This document shows, piece after piece, positions 53,781-64,000 of a stretch of 64,000 bases of DNA (positions within the stretch are counted from its first letter, which is position 1; each line of letters begins with the position of its first letter). The translations under genes were made by a program, and so were the position numbers. The stretch is from Diphasiastrum complanatum. Lineage: Eukaryota > Streptophyta > Lycopodiopsida > Lycopodiales > Lycopodiaceae. The stretch covers positions 30,787,632 through 30,851,631 of the forward strand of contig CM055102.1 of NCBI GenBank assembly GCA_029204225.1, in the 5' to 3' direction. Under the pieces are notes generated by a model. That model was not told the DNA's origin. It made no database searches and saw nothing but the letters and a program-made list of their open reading frames with translations.

Positions 53781-55358
53781 GTGTCTGTGTAGCTGTATAA
53801 ATGGTGCCAAACGTTCACACATTCCAGCCCAATCTATGAACACGATTTTCTTCTTTCTTTACTTCTTCTCTTTGTTATGTCTCAGGTGGTTACTGCTCTA
53901 GAAACTGGGTGTTCTACTCGTTTCCAAAAGACAATTCTTTACAATTAAGCCTCTTGTTTAGAATGGTTTCCAGGCAGAAGTATTTCTCAGTTTGCAGCAT
54001 GTATTCCCAGCCTGTCAGTGGGATGAAATGGTTACGTTCACTTAGCTACATGCATTTACAAGCCATACAACCAAATCCTTGCTCAAGCACAGATTAACGT
54101 TTTGGACAGAGAGCAAATCTACAATCTATCTACCAAACTATCCTAAGAGATCAGGGAACAATACAATAACAGGATTAAGCTACTCAACAAGAAACAAGAA
54201 TAAAAAAAGCTAATCTTCCTAACAACATTTTAGCAACCCACGAATCGAGAAACACCCATTTTTTGATGCTTGGAATATCCAAGGGCAATCAAGGATATGA
54301 TTGTTAGTAAAAAATGCAAGAGCAGATCCACAACCTCAGCCTATATAGTTTACCTGAATGCTCAAACTACAAAATCAAGAAACAAGAAAATTAATCCACA
54401 TCTACATTCCACAAAACAAGAAAGTAAGCAAGAAATCTAATTAATCCACAATCACACAAAGAAATCAGAACATGCTCATAGGAATTTCACTCGAGAAGAT
54501 AGCCATGAACAAGGAGCTTCTCAATTGCCAAGAATTCGTGGAATATCTTCTTTATTCAATCAAGAGAAATGACAATACAATCAAGATGTTAGTAGAGAAA
54601 TTGATCACGCACATCGCAAGCTCTAATACCATGTGAAAAATAAAGTTTCAAACATTAGAACTAGGCCAAGAGTGAATGCACAAGCCTCCAAAGATCATGA
54701 GGTAGACAAAACACTCACAACTGTGCTTCTAAGATCAAATTCACATCATGCATTATTGAAATGATAAAAATAAAACTTAATCATCATCAGAGCTGATAAC
54801 TATTTGTTCTCTTTCAAGAAACCTTCACTGGGTTGCAAACACCTTCGGTTTTGATCACAAAAACTTCAGTTTGAAAGGCAAACAATCCTTCCTAGCAGAT
54901 TTCCAAAAACATTAGAAAAACCGTCAAAAAACACCAAAAAATCATCAAAACCCTTAAAATACAGAAAGAGAACCTTCGTCCGATTCATTGTGCATAGGTG
55001 TGATTCAGATCTATCTACTACCAAGTTGGCGAAGAATAATACCAGAAATAGATGGTTTTTTCAGAAGATCAGTTGTCATATTGCCATATTTTTGCCAAAA
55101 AAGTCACTTTTTTGCAAAAATACTAGTATTAGCCTTGATCCTTCGCCAAAACCTCTGGCGAGTTTCCAGAACATTCCTTTTATAATAAAATACTATTTTT
55201 GAGTTTGACGAACATTCTTCTTATCCATATCATAGAAAATCTTGAGCCATAGTTTTATTTGTGTCAGATTTTGAATCTGAGAGTTTGACGAAGGTTATTT
55301 CCCTAAAAATTGTCATAAAAATCTGATCAAAGAGTTTTTTTCCAAAATAGCACAGTTG
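53781..55358. other. no gene; possible LTR and copia primer site
   Basis: A copia primer-site complement (gctctaatacca, one change) lies at 54620-54631 on the minus strand. A TATA-like tgtataaatgg is at about 53792. No gag is recognised to the left of the primer site. The right part, to 55358, is AT rich and may be the leader of gypsy element 2. Confidence 0.4.
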
Positions 55359-55405
55359 AACTTTTTCCTATGGCCTTAACAAACGCAGCACAAGATTGGT
55401 ACTAT
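55359..55405 (+). repeat. 47-bp copy of gag sequence in leader
   Basis: Identical to 55892-55938 inside the gag gene, in direct orientation 533 bp upstream. The surrounding sequences do not match, so it is a short templated insertion. Confidence 0.95.
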
Positions 55406-55674
55406 TTCTATTTCGCCAGTTCTATTTCTAGGTTCTGATTTTTCAGATCAAGTCTCTGTCAAAATATGGGTCAAATCTGATACAGTCTGATTTGGATTCT
55501 AAGAAATTTTTCATTTTTTAGAAGTATCGATTGAATTTAATTTTGAAATCTTTTTCATGATATAGAAATCAGATTCTTGAAAAGTGGAATAGATCTAGCA
55601 GATCTGATCTGGAATAGTTTTGATTGAAAAATCTAGATCCAATCTCATTGTCTGCTTGATTTGAATTTGTGAAG

Positions 55675-56616
55675 ATGGCTGCCCCTGGAGGTGCTCCTTA
55701 GGAAGTCAATCCAATCATTGTTAGAAGAGCCAAGAAGCATTACTTTTAAAAAAAGCCAAGAAGCATTGCTAGAAGAGCACCCGATTTGGATCTACCCAAA
55801 TACAATGGATTAACAGATCCAGTTAGATTTCTTCATATCTGTGCTGAATCATGTGAAGTTTGTGGTGAAATTTTCCCTCAAGATAAACTTAAACTTTTTC
55901 CTATGGCCTTAACAAACGCAGCACAAGATTGGTACTATAATCAAAATGAAACTGAACATGCAGATTGGGAGGTTGTTAAACGAGCCCTTATCACACAGTT
56001 CAAACATCGAAAGTTTATGGAAGACCCTTTCCTACGTTTAAGTAAAATTAAAATGGGAAAGAGAGAAATGGTTCGAGATTACATTGAACGGGTGAAACAC
56101 CTCAGATCTGAGTGCAAACCTGAGCTAATTAACGAAAATGCCATGATTATATGGTTTTTGTTAGGTGTACCTAAACGAATCAGACGTGAGCTAAAACGCT
56201 ATAATGAGTATGCAGTCTTGCAAAATGCTATGGATGATGCAATTCGGGATACGAAGTTCTATTGTTGTAATCCTAATGTTGCGGACCTGATAAAGAAAGA
56301 ACTTCAGAGATTGCTTGATGCCAATTTCATTTATGAGATCGAGCATACCGAATGGATCTCACCGATTGTCATTGTTTCTAAGAAGAATGGGAAATTGCGA
56401 ATTTGTGTGAATCTCAAGGCTTTGAACAAAGTGACGTGGAAGGATCACTTTTCGTTACCTTTTACTGAAAGCATTTTGGATCGCCTTGTTGGAACGGAAG
56501 CATATAGTTTCCTGGATGGATTTAGTGGTTACAACCAGGTTAAGATTGCACCTGCCAATCGCCACAACACGGCTTTTCACCTATTCATACAAAGTAATGC
56601 CGTTTGGACTCTGTAA
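55675..56616 (+). pseudogene. gypsy element 2 gag fused in frame to reverse transcriptase
   Basis: From ATG 55675 with a stop near 55699; open 55786-56616 (276 codons). The first half is gag capsid (DLPKYNGLTDPVRFLHIC, AAQDWYYNQNE, DYIERVKHLRS). At about residue 160 of the open frame it passes directly into RT (LIKKELQRLLDANFIYEIEH, SKKNGKLRICVN, SFLDGFSGYNQV). The zinc knuckles, protease and linker, about 2 kb in element 1, are deleted without loss of frame. Confidence 0.85.
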
Positions 56617-57060
56617 TGCACTAAGTTTGTTCCAAAGAGTGATGCAATTTGCTTTATAAGATTATCTACAAAAATTTCTTAAAATTTACTTGGATGACCT
56701 GGGAGTCCATAGTACAGATACAGACCACCTGGATCGATTGGAGAAAGTATTTGAAAGATGTCGCAAATATCAAATATTTCTAAATCCAGAAAAATGCCAG
56801 ATATGGGTTTCCTACGGGGTTGTGCTTGGGCATGTGATATTGAGACATGGTATTGCCGCAGATTATTCTAAAATCAAGATTATTGTGGAGTTGCCACCAC
56901 CAACAACGATTTGTGGAGTTTATGTGTTTATGGGTCATGCGAACTACTATCGAATTTTTATTATCTTCTTTGCGGATTTAGCAAGACCTATATACAAACT
57001 GACTATTGTTCCTATTTGGACAGTAGAGGCATTAGAAGCCTTTGAAAAATTTAAAAAAAA
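56617..57060 (+). pseudogene. gypsy element 2 reverse transcriptase, second part
   Basis: After a frame change, the MPFGL counterpart (near 56600) and the catalytic box KIYLDDLGVHS (56680-56710) are visible, then FLNPEKCQIWVSYGVVLGHV and GVYVFMGHANYYR. Both catalytic aspartates are kept. An A-run near 57049-57062 shifts the frame before RNase H. Confidence 0.85.
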
Positions 57061-57458
57061 AAGCATTAACTTCAGCACCAATACTACATTTTCCAAATTG
57101 GATAATTGAATTTCATGTTCACACGGATGCCTCAAAATATGCCATTGGATCAGTTTTGACGCAACCAGATGATTATAAGAAGGAATATCCTATACGATTT
57201 GCAAGCAGACAACTTACAGATCCGGAGAAGAATTATTCAACAACAGAACGTGAAGCGTTAGCCATGATTTTTTCTGTTCGGAAATTTCGTATGACCCATA
57301 AACGATTTGTGGAGTTTATGTGTTTATGGGTCATGCACTTTTTATTTTATACGGATCACCAGCCGTTACTATACTTGGTAAACAAGACATGCAATACAGG
57401 ACATATTGCAAGATGGTTACTATTATTGACTGCATTTGACTTTCGAATTGTGGTTTGA
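57042..57458 (+). pseudogene. gypsy element 2 RNase H with 36-bp internal insertion
   Basis: HTDASKYAIGSVL (Asp), TTEREALAM (Glu) and YTDHQPLLYLVN (Asp) are present in one open frame of 138 codons. Between the second and third lies a 12-codon insert (57301-57336), identical to 56905-56940 in the RT region and read in another frame. It disrupts the helix before the last catalytic Asp but keeps the frame. Confidence 0.85.
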
Positions 57459-57903
57459 AAGGGCAAGTAACACTATCTAGCCGATCACGTTTCACGAATC
57501 AAATCCGCACCAGTTAATACTGAAGTGGATGATGAATTACCAGTTTCTATGTCGAAGTAGTACCTGAGTGGGTAGCAGATATTACAATATTCTACGTAGA
57601 TGTGTTTTACCGCATGATCCCAGATTTAATCATGTTTTCACATGATGGCATGGGCGGAGGACATTTCTCTACAGATATTGTTGTTCGCAAACTTTTACAA
57701 TCAGGTTGTTGGTGGCCTAAACTTCATAAGGACACAAAAAATAATATTTAGACATGTGATGTTTGCCAGTCCGCATCGGGAGAGCAGCCAACATGGAGAG
57801 TTACCATTTTTGAGAAAACTCTGGAATCTATCAGGAGTTATGTGGCCAGCCCTTGCCAATTGCGGGTAGATCCGTATTATGTACCGATGCTGAGAAGGAA
57901 TAA
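57459..57903 (+). pseudogene. gypsy element 2 integrase zinc finger
   Basis: A tether stretch (SRIKSAP, VVPEWVADI in shifted frames) precedes the H2C2 finger: GGGHFSTDIVVRKLL, then WWPKLHKDTK and TCDVCQSAS. The catalytic core that should follow is absent; the sequence passes within about 130 bp into the extra ORF. Confidence 0.75.
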
Positions 57904-58400
57904 ATGGAAGGATTAGGGATTGGCTATGGACAAAATCACAATACATACGCCCAATTGGCCAATCATCCATCAGCCATACACCTGGACGATATCAGTGGAT
58001 TTCCATTGGGCCTTACAAGCATACCAGTGGGAGTATATCCACTCTCCTCATCCGACAGTGCGACAATCGGCGATGTTTGCAAAAGATTTAACTCTATTGG
58101 CATCAGTGACAACCAGATGGGATGATTGCCTTCCTACTCTGGCATTCGATCCAAATAAGCCAATGGCCTCAGAGAATATCAAGGATCAACTACCGGTTGC
58201 TCGACTATATTTTCGTGCAGCAATGATGGGAGGCTCCTGGGAATCTCGCTTCACATCTTGGATGACCTCAACGTGGATTGCAGGAGCCCATCATTGTCTT
58301 TTGCCACATAATTTGGATTTTAATCTGTCCGACTCGACTTTATGGAGAAGGTGCAATACCATTTAATAAAAATTCATCACGAAGCTAATAAAAGTCCCCA
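57904..58400 (+). pseudogene. extra ORF family, C-terminal domain before the 3' LTR
   Basis: The frame 57920-58366 (148 codons) reads VRQSAMFAKDLTLLASVTTRWDD, then LAFDPNKPMASENIKDQLPV and RLYFRAAMMG. It aligns clearly with 33634-34194 on the minus strand (ETKWDDFLPSIFFDPNKAL, EDQLPVARVYYRA). After a shift near 58340 the ending FMEKVQYHLIK matches FMEDVTGYLIN. It stops about 60 bp before a polypurine tract and an LTR unlike the G family, so the same ORF goes with a second LTR family. Confidence 0.7.
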
Positions 58401-58454
58401 ATAACTGCATCTTGCAGGTGTTGTGGGACCGCCACCAGTTTTGGTGGGGGATAC

Positions 58455-58729
58455 TGTTGGAGAGTTTGTGGATCCCAAGGCAACCCTAACCCTAGTTAAT
58501 AAGTGAGAGAGATTTGGCACCCTACGTGTGTAAGTCCAACCCAATGATCACATAGAGATTTGATTATTTAGAAAGCCAATAAAAGGACTTTAGGCCTTTT
58601 TGCGGGACTTTTAATGTCGCAGGGCCTAAATGTCAAGTTGTCAAGAATTAGATATGCAACATCAAGCATTCACCATAAGCAATCACCACAAGAAGATGGA
58701 AGAAGAACACGCACTGTCACTTTATCACA
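58455..58729 (+). repeat. gypsy element 2 LTR start
   Basis: Begins tgttggagagtttgtgg after the polypurine run ggtgggggatac (58443-58454). Only about 275 bp is assignable before the minus-strand copia element. No matching 5' LTR is seen. Confidence 0.65.
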
Positions 58730-59242
58730 CTAACTCATACAGAATGTGAAAAGTACAGATAAACCCTGAACCAATTTACATCTACCTAATGACTTAGTAA
58801 AAATATCTGCCATTTGATCTTCAGATTTACAAAAAACAAGATCAATGGCTCCATCAAAAATTTTCTCTCGAACAAAATGGTAGTGTATTTTGATGTGCTT
58901 GGTTCGAGCATGTAGAACTGGATTTTTGGCAAGGTCAATGCAACTTTGATTATCGCAAGATATAGTAGTCGCATCCACTTGTGGTTGACCTAAATCCACA
59001 AGCAACCTCCATAACCATACCGCTTCTTGTGTAGCATTGTTGAGTGCTCGATATTCAGCTTCCGTTGATGATAAGACTAATGTAGGTTGCTTTCGGCTGC
59101 TCCATGAAATTGCAGCTATACCATAACTGAATGTATGACCAATGGTAGATCTTCTGTCATCAATATTACCTGCCCAACCGGCATCTGTATAACCTACCAA
59201 CATTGGCGCTTCAGGCTGATCATACTTCAAACCAAAATTCAA
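58730..59242 (-). pseudogene. copia element 3 RNase H
   Basis: An open frame of 170 codons on the minus strand: VGYTDAGWAGNIDDRRSTIG (first Asp), ISWSSRKQPTLVLSSTEAEY (Glu), ISCDNQSCIDLAKNP (Asp), HARTKHIKIHYHFVREKI and MADIFTKSL. All family catalytic residues are present. This is the end of Gag-Pol in the most complete copia element of the window. Confidence 0.9.
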
Positions 59243-59248
59243 TGTCCC

Positions 59249-59829
59249 TCAAATGTATCTGAGAACACGTTTAGCAGACTTCCAATGTGCTTGACTAGGA
59301 TCTTGCATAAATTGACTAACAACACCAACAACATAAGAAATATCAGGTCGTGTGTGTGTCAAATAAATCAAACTACCCACCAACTGTCTATACAAATAAG
59401 CATCCACTTTCTCATATTCATCATATGTAGTAAGCTTCATGTTGACATCCATAGGTGTACTCAAAGGCTTACAATCCTGCATATTGAACTTATAAATTAA
59501 ATCTTGTGCATATTTGCTTTATTTCATCAACTATAATAATCAGATCATACACTTACAACACAATGAACACTATATATGAGCTTGTAGGATCAGCATCACT
59601 CTTTAACATTCCCCTTCGCTTGAAGTGTTCATCAATGCAAGAGTACCACGCCCGTGGTGCTTGCTTCAATCCATAAATGGCCTTGTTGAGCTTACAAATG
59701 AGATGCTCTCTCCCTGGCTCAACAAATCCTTGAGGTTGTACTAAGTACACCTCTTCATCCAGCACTCCATTAAGAAAAGCATATTTATTGTCTATTTGAT
59801 GGATCTTCCAACCATAGAAAACAGAAATA
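59249..59829 (-). pseudogene. copia element 3 reverse transcriptase, C-terminal part
   Basis: Minus strand: NKYAFLNGVLDEEVYLVQ, PQGFVEPGREHLICKLNKAIYGL and APRAWYSCIDEHF (59553-59829). Then come CKPLSTPMDVNMKLT and LVGSLIYLTHTRPDISYVVG (59249-59482). The YVDD catalytic box and about 80 residues around it are missing at 59483-59552, so the enzyme is dead. Confidence 0.85.
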
Positions 59830-60184
59830 GCAATGATAGAACGATTCCATTGAAAATCAGATCTTTACAGTCCTAGAATTTCCTTTCCAAAATTACTGAT
59901 GTCCCATACCATCAGCTCTTCCTTCCAAAAAACTCTTGACCGCCGTATATGATATTCTAGAGATCTCCTGATCATCTAGATGTTCTATAGTCCATATAGG
60001 GTATTATCTTTTGTTCCCAACATTGGAGAAATCATTTATTCGGATGACTGGCATGCTTATCAGATGGATACCACAAATCCACATCTGACCTGTGATCTAA
60101 GCAGAAGAATTAACATGGTTTAGTATTACATTCTGATCTTTTCTGATTAATGATAAGCTTCGAAACCCTTCTGATGCATAAAAT
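59830..60184 (-). other. 355-bp insertion splitting copia RT
   Basis: RT sequence stops after GIDFEKTFP at 60185 and resumes at 59829 with GWKIHQIDNKYAFLNG. The DNA between has no RT similarity and no terminal repeats I can see. It may be a small non-autonomous insertion or filler. Confidence 0.55.
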
Positions 60185-60982
60185 CTAGGGGAAGGTTTTC
60201 TCAAAATCAATACCTTCCCGCTGCTCAAATTCTCTCGCAACCATCTGTGCTTTGTACTTGTTGAGTTGCCCATCAGCTCCATATTTGATCTTGTATATCC
60301 ATTTGCAAGTGATAGGCGTCTTACCATCAGGTAGCTCAACCAAGTTCCACGTCCTATTTTTCGTTATAGCTTCCATTTCTATTTCCATAGCTTCACCCCA
60401 CTCCTTGTGCTCCTTTGCTTTATCAAATTTTTTTGGTTCTTGAGCCTTGAGCACAGAACCCATTAGGGCTAGATTCATCTCTAATCTTGCAGGAGGTTTT
60501 CGATTTCTACTTGATCTTCTAAGATCTCCCTGCTCACTAAATTTGGGAGTATCTCCCTTATTAGCATCACTTGTTACTGACAAGTACCACTTAGGCACTC
60601 TCCTAGGAATCTCATTATTGACCCTGTCTTTTTCCATTGGCTCTTTCATATCGACACCAACTTCTTCCTTCACTTGCACTTTAGCTTTATCATCAAAGGG
60701 ATCAATTGTCAATTTTATTTGGTCATTTTGACCCATCTCATAAAAAGTAGTATCTCTGGAAATCATGATCTTTTCATCAGGTACATGAGCGTAAGCATTA
60801 CAACCAAATACTCGTAAATGAAAAACGTTAGGTTTCTTTCCAGTAAAAGCTTCGTAAGGTGTCTTACCCTCCACGGACTTTGTAGGACATCGATTCAAGA
60901 TATGAGTAGCTGTGTTGCATGCTTCTGTCCAAAAAGTATTTGGCAAACCCTTGCTCTTAAGCATTGCCCTAGCCATCTCCAC
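60185..60982 (-). pseudogene. copia element 3 integrase end, linker and RT start
   Basis: An open frame of 265 codons: MARAMLKSKGLPNTFWTEA, NRCPTKSVEGKTPYEAFTG and LRVFGCNAYAHVP (integrase C-terminal region). A charged linker with DLRRSSRNRKPPARL follows. RT begins with WNLVELPDGKTPITCKWIYK, then YKAQMVAREFEQREGIDFEKTFP. The long open frame suggests a fairly young element. Confidence 0.9.
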
Positions 60983-61767
60983 AATGGATATGTCTTTCCA
61001 TTCTGCAACTCCGTTCTGTTGTGGTGAATAGGGTGTAATTATAAACTCTGTTGAAAAATACTCACCGCCACCATCTGATCTGAGGGTCTTAATATAACAA
61101 CTTGTTTGTTTTTCAACTAGAGCCTTGAACTCTCTAAACTTGGCAAAAGCATCAGATTTCTTGCTTATGAAATAAATCTAGATATGTCTACTATAGTCAT
61201 CAATGAATGTGATGAAATAGTAACAACCACTAATGGACCTAGTTTGTATTGGTCCACATAGATCACTATGAACAAGATCAAGAATGCCATTGGCTCTTCT
61301 TGCTCCATCTTTGGGAAATCTCTCTCTCTCTCTCTATGTTGTTTTCCCAAAATGCAACCCTCACAAATTTTTCCTTCAAAAGAGATATCAGGCAATCCAA
61401 CAACTAGATTACCTCTTTTAAGAATTTGCAAGCTTTGAGCACTGATATGACCAAACCTTTGATGCCAAAGATCACTTCGACTATCAACAATGCTTACCAT
61501 AGCTTGAGTAAAACATCTCGCATTCAATTTGTAGAGTCGATTCCCGTTGACTCTAGCTCCTGTAGCAATCACTTTGTATTGATTCTTGATGTCTTTGACA
61601 AGACATTTGTCACTGTCAAACTCAACCTTGAGTTGTTGATCAGCCATCATCCCAACAAATAGTAGATTGCTAGCTAAGCCAAGTAAATATTGCACGTTGC
61701 GTATCTGCTTTATCTTCCCGCTGGCTAACTTCACTGGTACCACTCCAGCTCCTTTAACAAATAGCAA
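60983..61767 (-). pseudogene. copia element 3 integrase and GAG-pre-integrase
   Basis: Minus strand: NVQYLLGLASNLLFVGMM, then zinc finger WHQRFGHISAQSLQ and CEGCILGKQHRE, then the first part of the core (61165-61260). A core section in another frame (60983-61164) contains the second Asp and the QQNGVAEWKD stretch. A short (TC)n run at 61320-61336 lies after the zinc finger and encodes RERERD, replacing normal linker residues. Confidence 0.85.
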
Positions 61768-61919
61768 TTTGACATTATCTTGTCCAACTTCATCACCATT
61801 TCAGTTTCCTTGAGTTCTGAAAACCACTCTTTCCTTGAAGTCATTTGCTTGGATGCACCACTATCAATGTACCATGTATCCTTGGCTTCATCACTTGTCA
61901 TTAATACTATAATGAACAA
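61731..61919 (-). pseudogene. copia element 3 aspartic protease
   Basis: Minus strand: DTWYIDSGASKQMTSRKEWF, with the DSG active site and the CX-like ASxxMT pattern of copia proteases. Frame changes join it to the pre-integrase part at 61767. Confidence 0.85.
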
Positions 61920-61949
61920 TTTTGAACTACACCAAAGAAGGATTTCTTC

Positions 61950-62470
61950 TAGCCATTTTTATCTCTCCAAGCTTTCACCTCCCGTGAAGGACTTTCTCAC
62001 TTCATTGTAGAAAAATAGTCAAGCTCTTCATACTTCAACTTTTGAATCGATTGATATGCTATGACATTTCAGACTAGGCCATTTAAACTTCAAAAGTATT
62101 CGACAAATGCCAAATCTAAATTTAATGCAAGATCTACCATCTATTAGCAAATTGACTTCTCTTTGTGAAAGCTGTATTATCAGCAAACATGCCAGAAGTC
62201 CATTCAATTTTGATTCAAAAAGCTTTGGACCAGATTTGTGAATTTATCACCTAGACCATTTAGGATCACTTGGACAAGTTCACTATCATGAAACTTCTCT
62301 CCAGTAGAAGCTAACTCTCTACTATCGAACGTTCTATATGTATCTAAATTGTCGACAAATCTAGTATCAATACGCAAAATTACTAATTTAGCTCATAGGG
62401 TAGAATTTGAATCTGATCAATGATGAATTGTCGATAGGACGAATACGACTCCATCTTTGTGGATATCACA
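61950..62470 (-). pseudogene. copia element 3 gag remnant
   Basis: Minus strand 62190-62330: ELASTGEKFHDSELVQVILNGLGDKF followed by LVQSFLNQN, a UBN2-type copia gag block (the family pattern is sDEELVxxLLNGL). The rest is shifted and interrupted. The Cys-His knuckle is not seen. The 5' LTR should lie beyond 62470 but is not recognised. Confidence 0.65.
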
Positions 62471-63000
62471 AGTCAGTTTTTAAAATTTTTTCCCAATAGT
62501 AACATTGGCCTAAAACTTTATATTAACCCAAGCACAGTTTTCTCTCTCTCGTAACTTTTACTCTAAATTCTGTAAACTAACTAAGGACATGGTCTCTTGT
62601 TTAATTTTACATAGACCATAATGTCAGTCTACGGTCTAGAATCATCTTGTGCTTAGGTCTTCAAATGTTCTTATTTGTTCTTTTTTTTTTTGATATCATA
62701 ATCTATTCAAACTAGCATACCTTTATTTTTTAAATCCATGTTGAGCATAGCTCTCTATGCTTAGCATAGAATTAAGTCTTTAGTTTTTTTTGTTTTTTGT
62801 CAGCTTATTCAACCATGTGTCGAGACTAAAAGCAAAATTGTAGTTGTTTTAAATTTTGTCTTTGTAGTATTTTGTCTTTGTAGTTGTTTTTTTGTTTTTT
62901 GTCAGCTTATTTAACCATGTGTCGAGACTAAAAGCAAAATTGTAGTTGTTTTAAATTTTGTCTTTGTAGTTGTTTTGAATTTTGTCTTTATAGTTTAGCA
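62471..63000. repeat. AT-rich DNA with 77-bp tandem duplication
   Basis: 62791-62867 and 62893-62969 are nearly identical (tgttttttgtcagcttat to tctttgtag). The palindrome ctatgcttagcatag is at 62755-62769, as in the methyltransferase intron 3. No protein family is seen. Confidence 0.8.
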
Positions 63001-63123
63001 ATGGAAAGCTCATCTTCTTCAATTCCTCTTGCTGTAATTTACTACGGCGGAGTTTTTACGAGTTCATCATCCGACATCAAAAAGAAAAGCTGGAAAACAC
63101 TCAAGGTGTACATTTCTTTATGA
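63001..63123 (+). other. 40-codon open frame, possible first exon
   Basis: ATG at 63001 gives a Ser-rich start then IPLAVIYYGGVFTSSSSD and IKKKSWKTLK. A gtgtac donor-like site follows the KTLK codons. I recognise no family. The upstream palindrome shared with the methyltransferase intron makes a link possible but unproven. Confidence 0.25.
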
Positions 63124-64000
63124 TAAAAACTACATGGTTTATAAAGGAGCAGCAAAAGACCAATGATATGATTTTTTGTCACAATTGTCTAGGACATTAC
63201 ATAGAATTAAAATACTATGATTTTTTAAGTAGAATAAAAGATTAAAAGAAGAATATCAATTGATTCAATTCATATAAGTAATTAGTTAAAACTCTTGAAA
63301 GTGCATGACAATGTTCATGATGAATTCTATTGATGTGTTCAACAATTATATATTTGTATTGCTGCAAATTTGGTAACATAATTTGTAATTTACGTTATAA
63401 TAAACAAACATCTTAGTCCAATTTAGACTTAAAAATTGCTATGTTCTAGACAATTTGTGGAATAAATATGGTCAACAATTTCATTTTAGTACCTAGCCAC
63501 TATTGAACCTACTCCTTATGTGAATAGGGCAGTTAATCCTTGGCGGAAAATGTAAGCTATTTTTGTCGAAGAGTATGTAGGTTCGAAGCTATTTATGGTA
63601 TAATAATATACTTTCTTTAAAAAATTTAGAAAGTTTAAAAGTTCAAGATTCTCCATTATGCAAAAATGACAAACTCAAAAAATTCAGCTACAAAATTCTT
63701 AACTCCATTGTTAATATTTCATTTGCAATAATAGGAAATTGGATTCATAAGGTCTATCTATAAAGTAACATCGGCAACTCTTTGTGCTTTTGTTGTCATT
63801 TCTTACTCCAAATGAAAATGTCAACAAATTATACCCTTGTTACTCAAAGATCGGCCAAATTTGCATGTTCAAGTATTTTGCTAGCATACACGTGTTCAAG
63901 CATCTACATAGTGGGTGGCCATAATGAGATGAGCTTGACACACTTAAAGACATCATAAAGCTCACCTTTGGGGCAATAATAACGTAGAAGTCCTTTGTGG
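63124..64000. other. no gene seen
   Basis: AT-rich intergenic DNA. No element motif, repeat or reading frame of note. Confidence 0.4.

Noticed and set aside
58485-58500. Telomere-like CCCTAACCCTAG, also near 5650 and 25120
   Set aside because: At most two units; far too short for interstitial telomere repeats and common in LTRs.

Overview
The window looks like nuclear DNA of a land plant with a large, transposon-rich genome. Almost everything recognisable is decayed LTR retrotransposon of the Ty1/copia and Ty3/gypsy types. Plant-type primer sites recur: TGGTATCAGAGC (initiator tRNA-Met type) for copia, and forms close to TGGCGCCGTTGCCGG for gypsy. I see no rRNA, tRNA, CRISPR or bacterial feature. 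The sequence alone does not place the plant in a clade.

Three islands are not ordinary retrotransposon. (1) 4124-4760 is an intronless, open gene for the gamma (small) subunit of TFIIA, with CCAAT and TATA boxes. A 35-bp inverted duplication replaces the start of its conserved domain. (2) 50522-52757 is a decayed five-exon gene with four phase-consistent GT-AG introns. It reads as a ParB-like domain followed by an N4/N6-type DNA methyltransferase, cut off just before the expected SAM-binding motif. This is the most unusual item here. (3) 42557-42931 (minus) is a pair of phase-0 exons from a gene I cannot name.

Layout. 552-3416: copia pol on the minus strand with its LTR; the reverse transcriptase is missing and a shared unknown segment takes its place. 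4124-4760: TFIIA-gamma. 5108-5473: copia gag fragment. 6980-13934: a gypsy element (LTR end, primer site, repeat-rich leader, gag, zinc knuckles, protease, RT, RNase H), cut by a copia LTR. 13935-20798: three tandem and one stray copy of LTR, primer site and gag start of that copia family; three gags break into the same foreign segment at the same point. 20806-25786: gypsy pieces in both orientations, fragments of an extra coiled-coil ORF and a second ATTACTCGCCAT repeat field. 25822-31409: three or more copia remnants. 31410-39019: three LTRs of one family (G1-G3) around two copies of an extra ORF lying just before the 3' LTR. 39491-46860: copia and gypsy fragments and a 196-bp tandem repeat. 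47330-48872: unrecognised reading frames. 49822-52757: copia primer site and gag, then the methyltransferase gene. 52743-53780: gypsy integrase fragment and minisatellite. 55359-58729: gypsy element with an in-frame gag-RT fusion and short internal duplications. 58730-62470: the most complete copia element, on the minus strand. 62471-64000: AT-rich, with one tandem repeat and a 40-codon frame.

The retroelements are broken by stops and frameshifts and nested in one another, so no element here looks able to move by itself. The extra 3' ORF appears next to at least two different LTR families, and the short-motif arrays recur in unrelated contexts. These, with the methyltransferase gene, are the points least explained by standard element structure.
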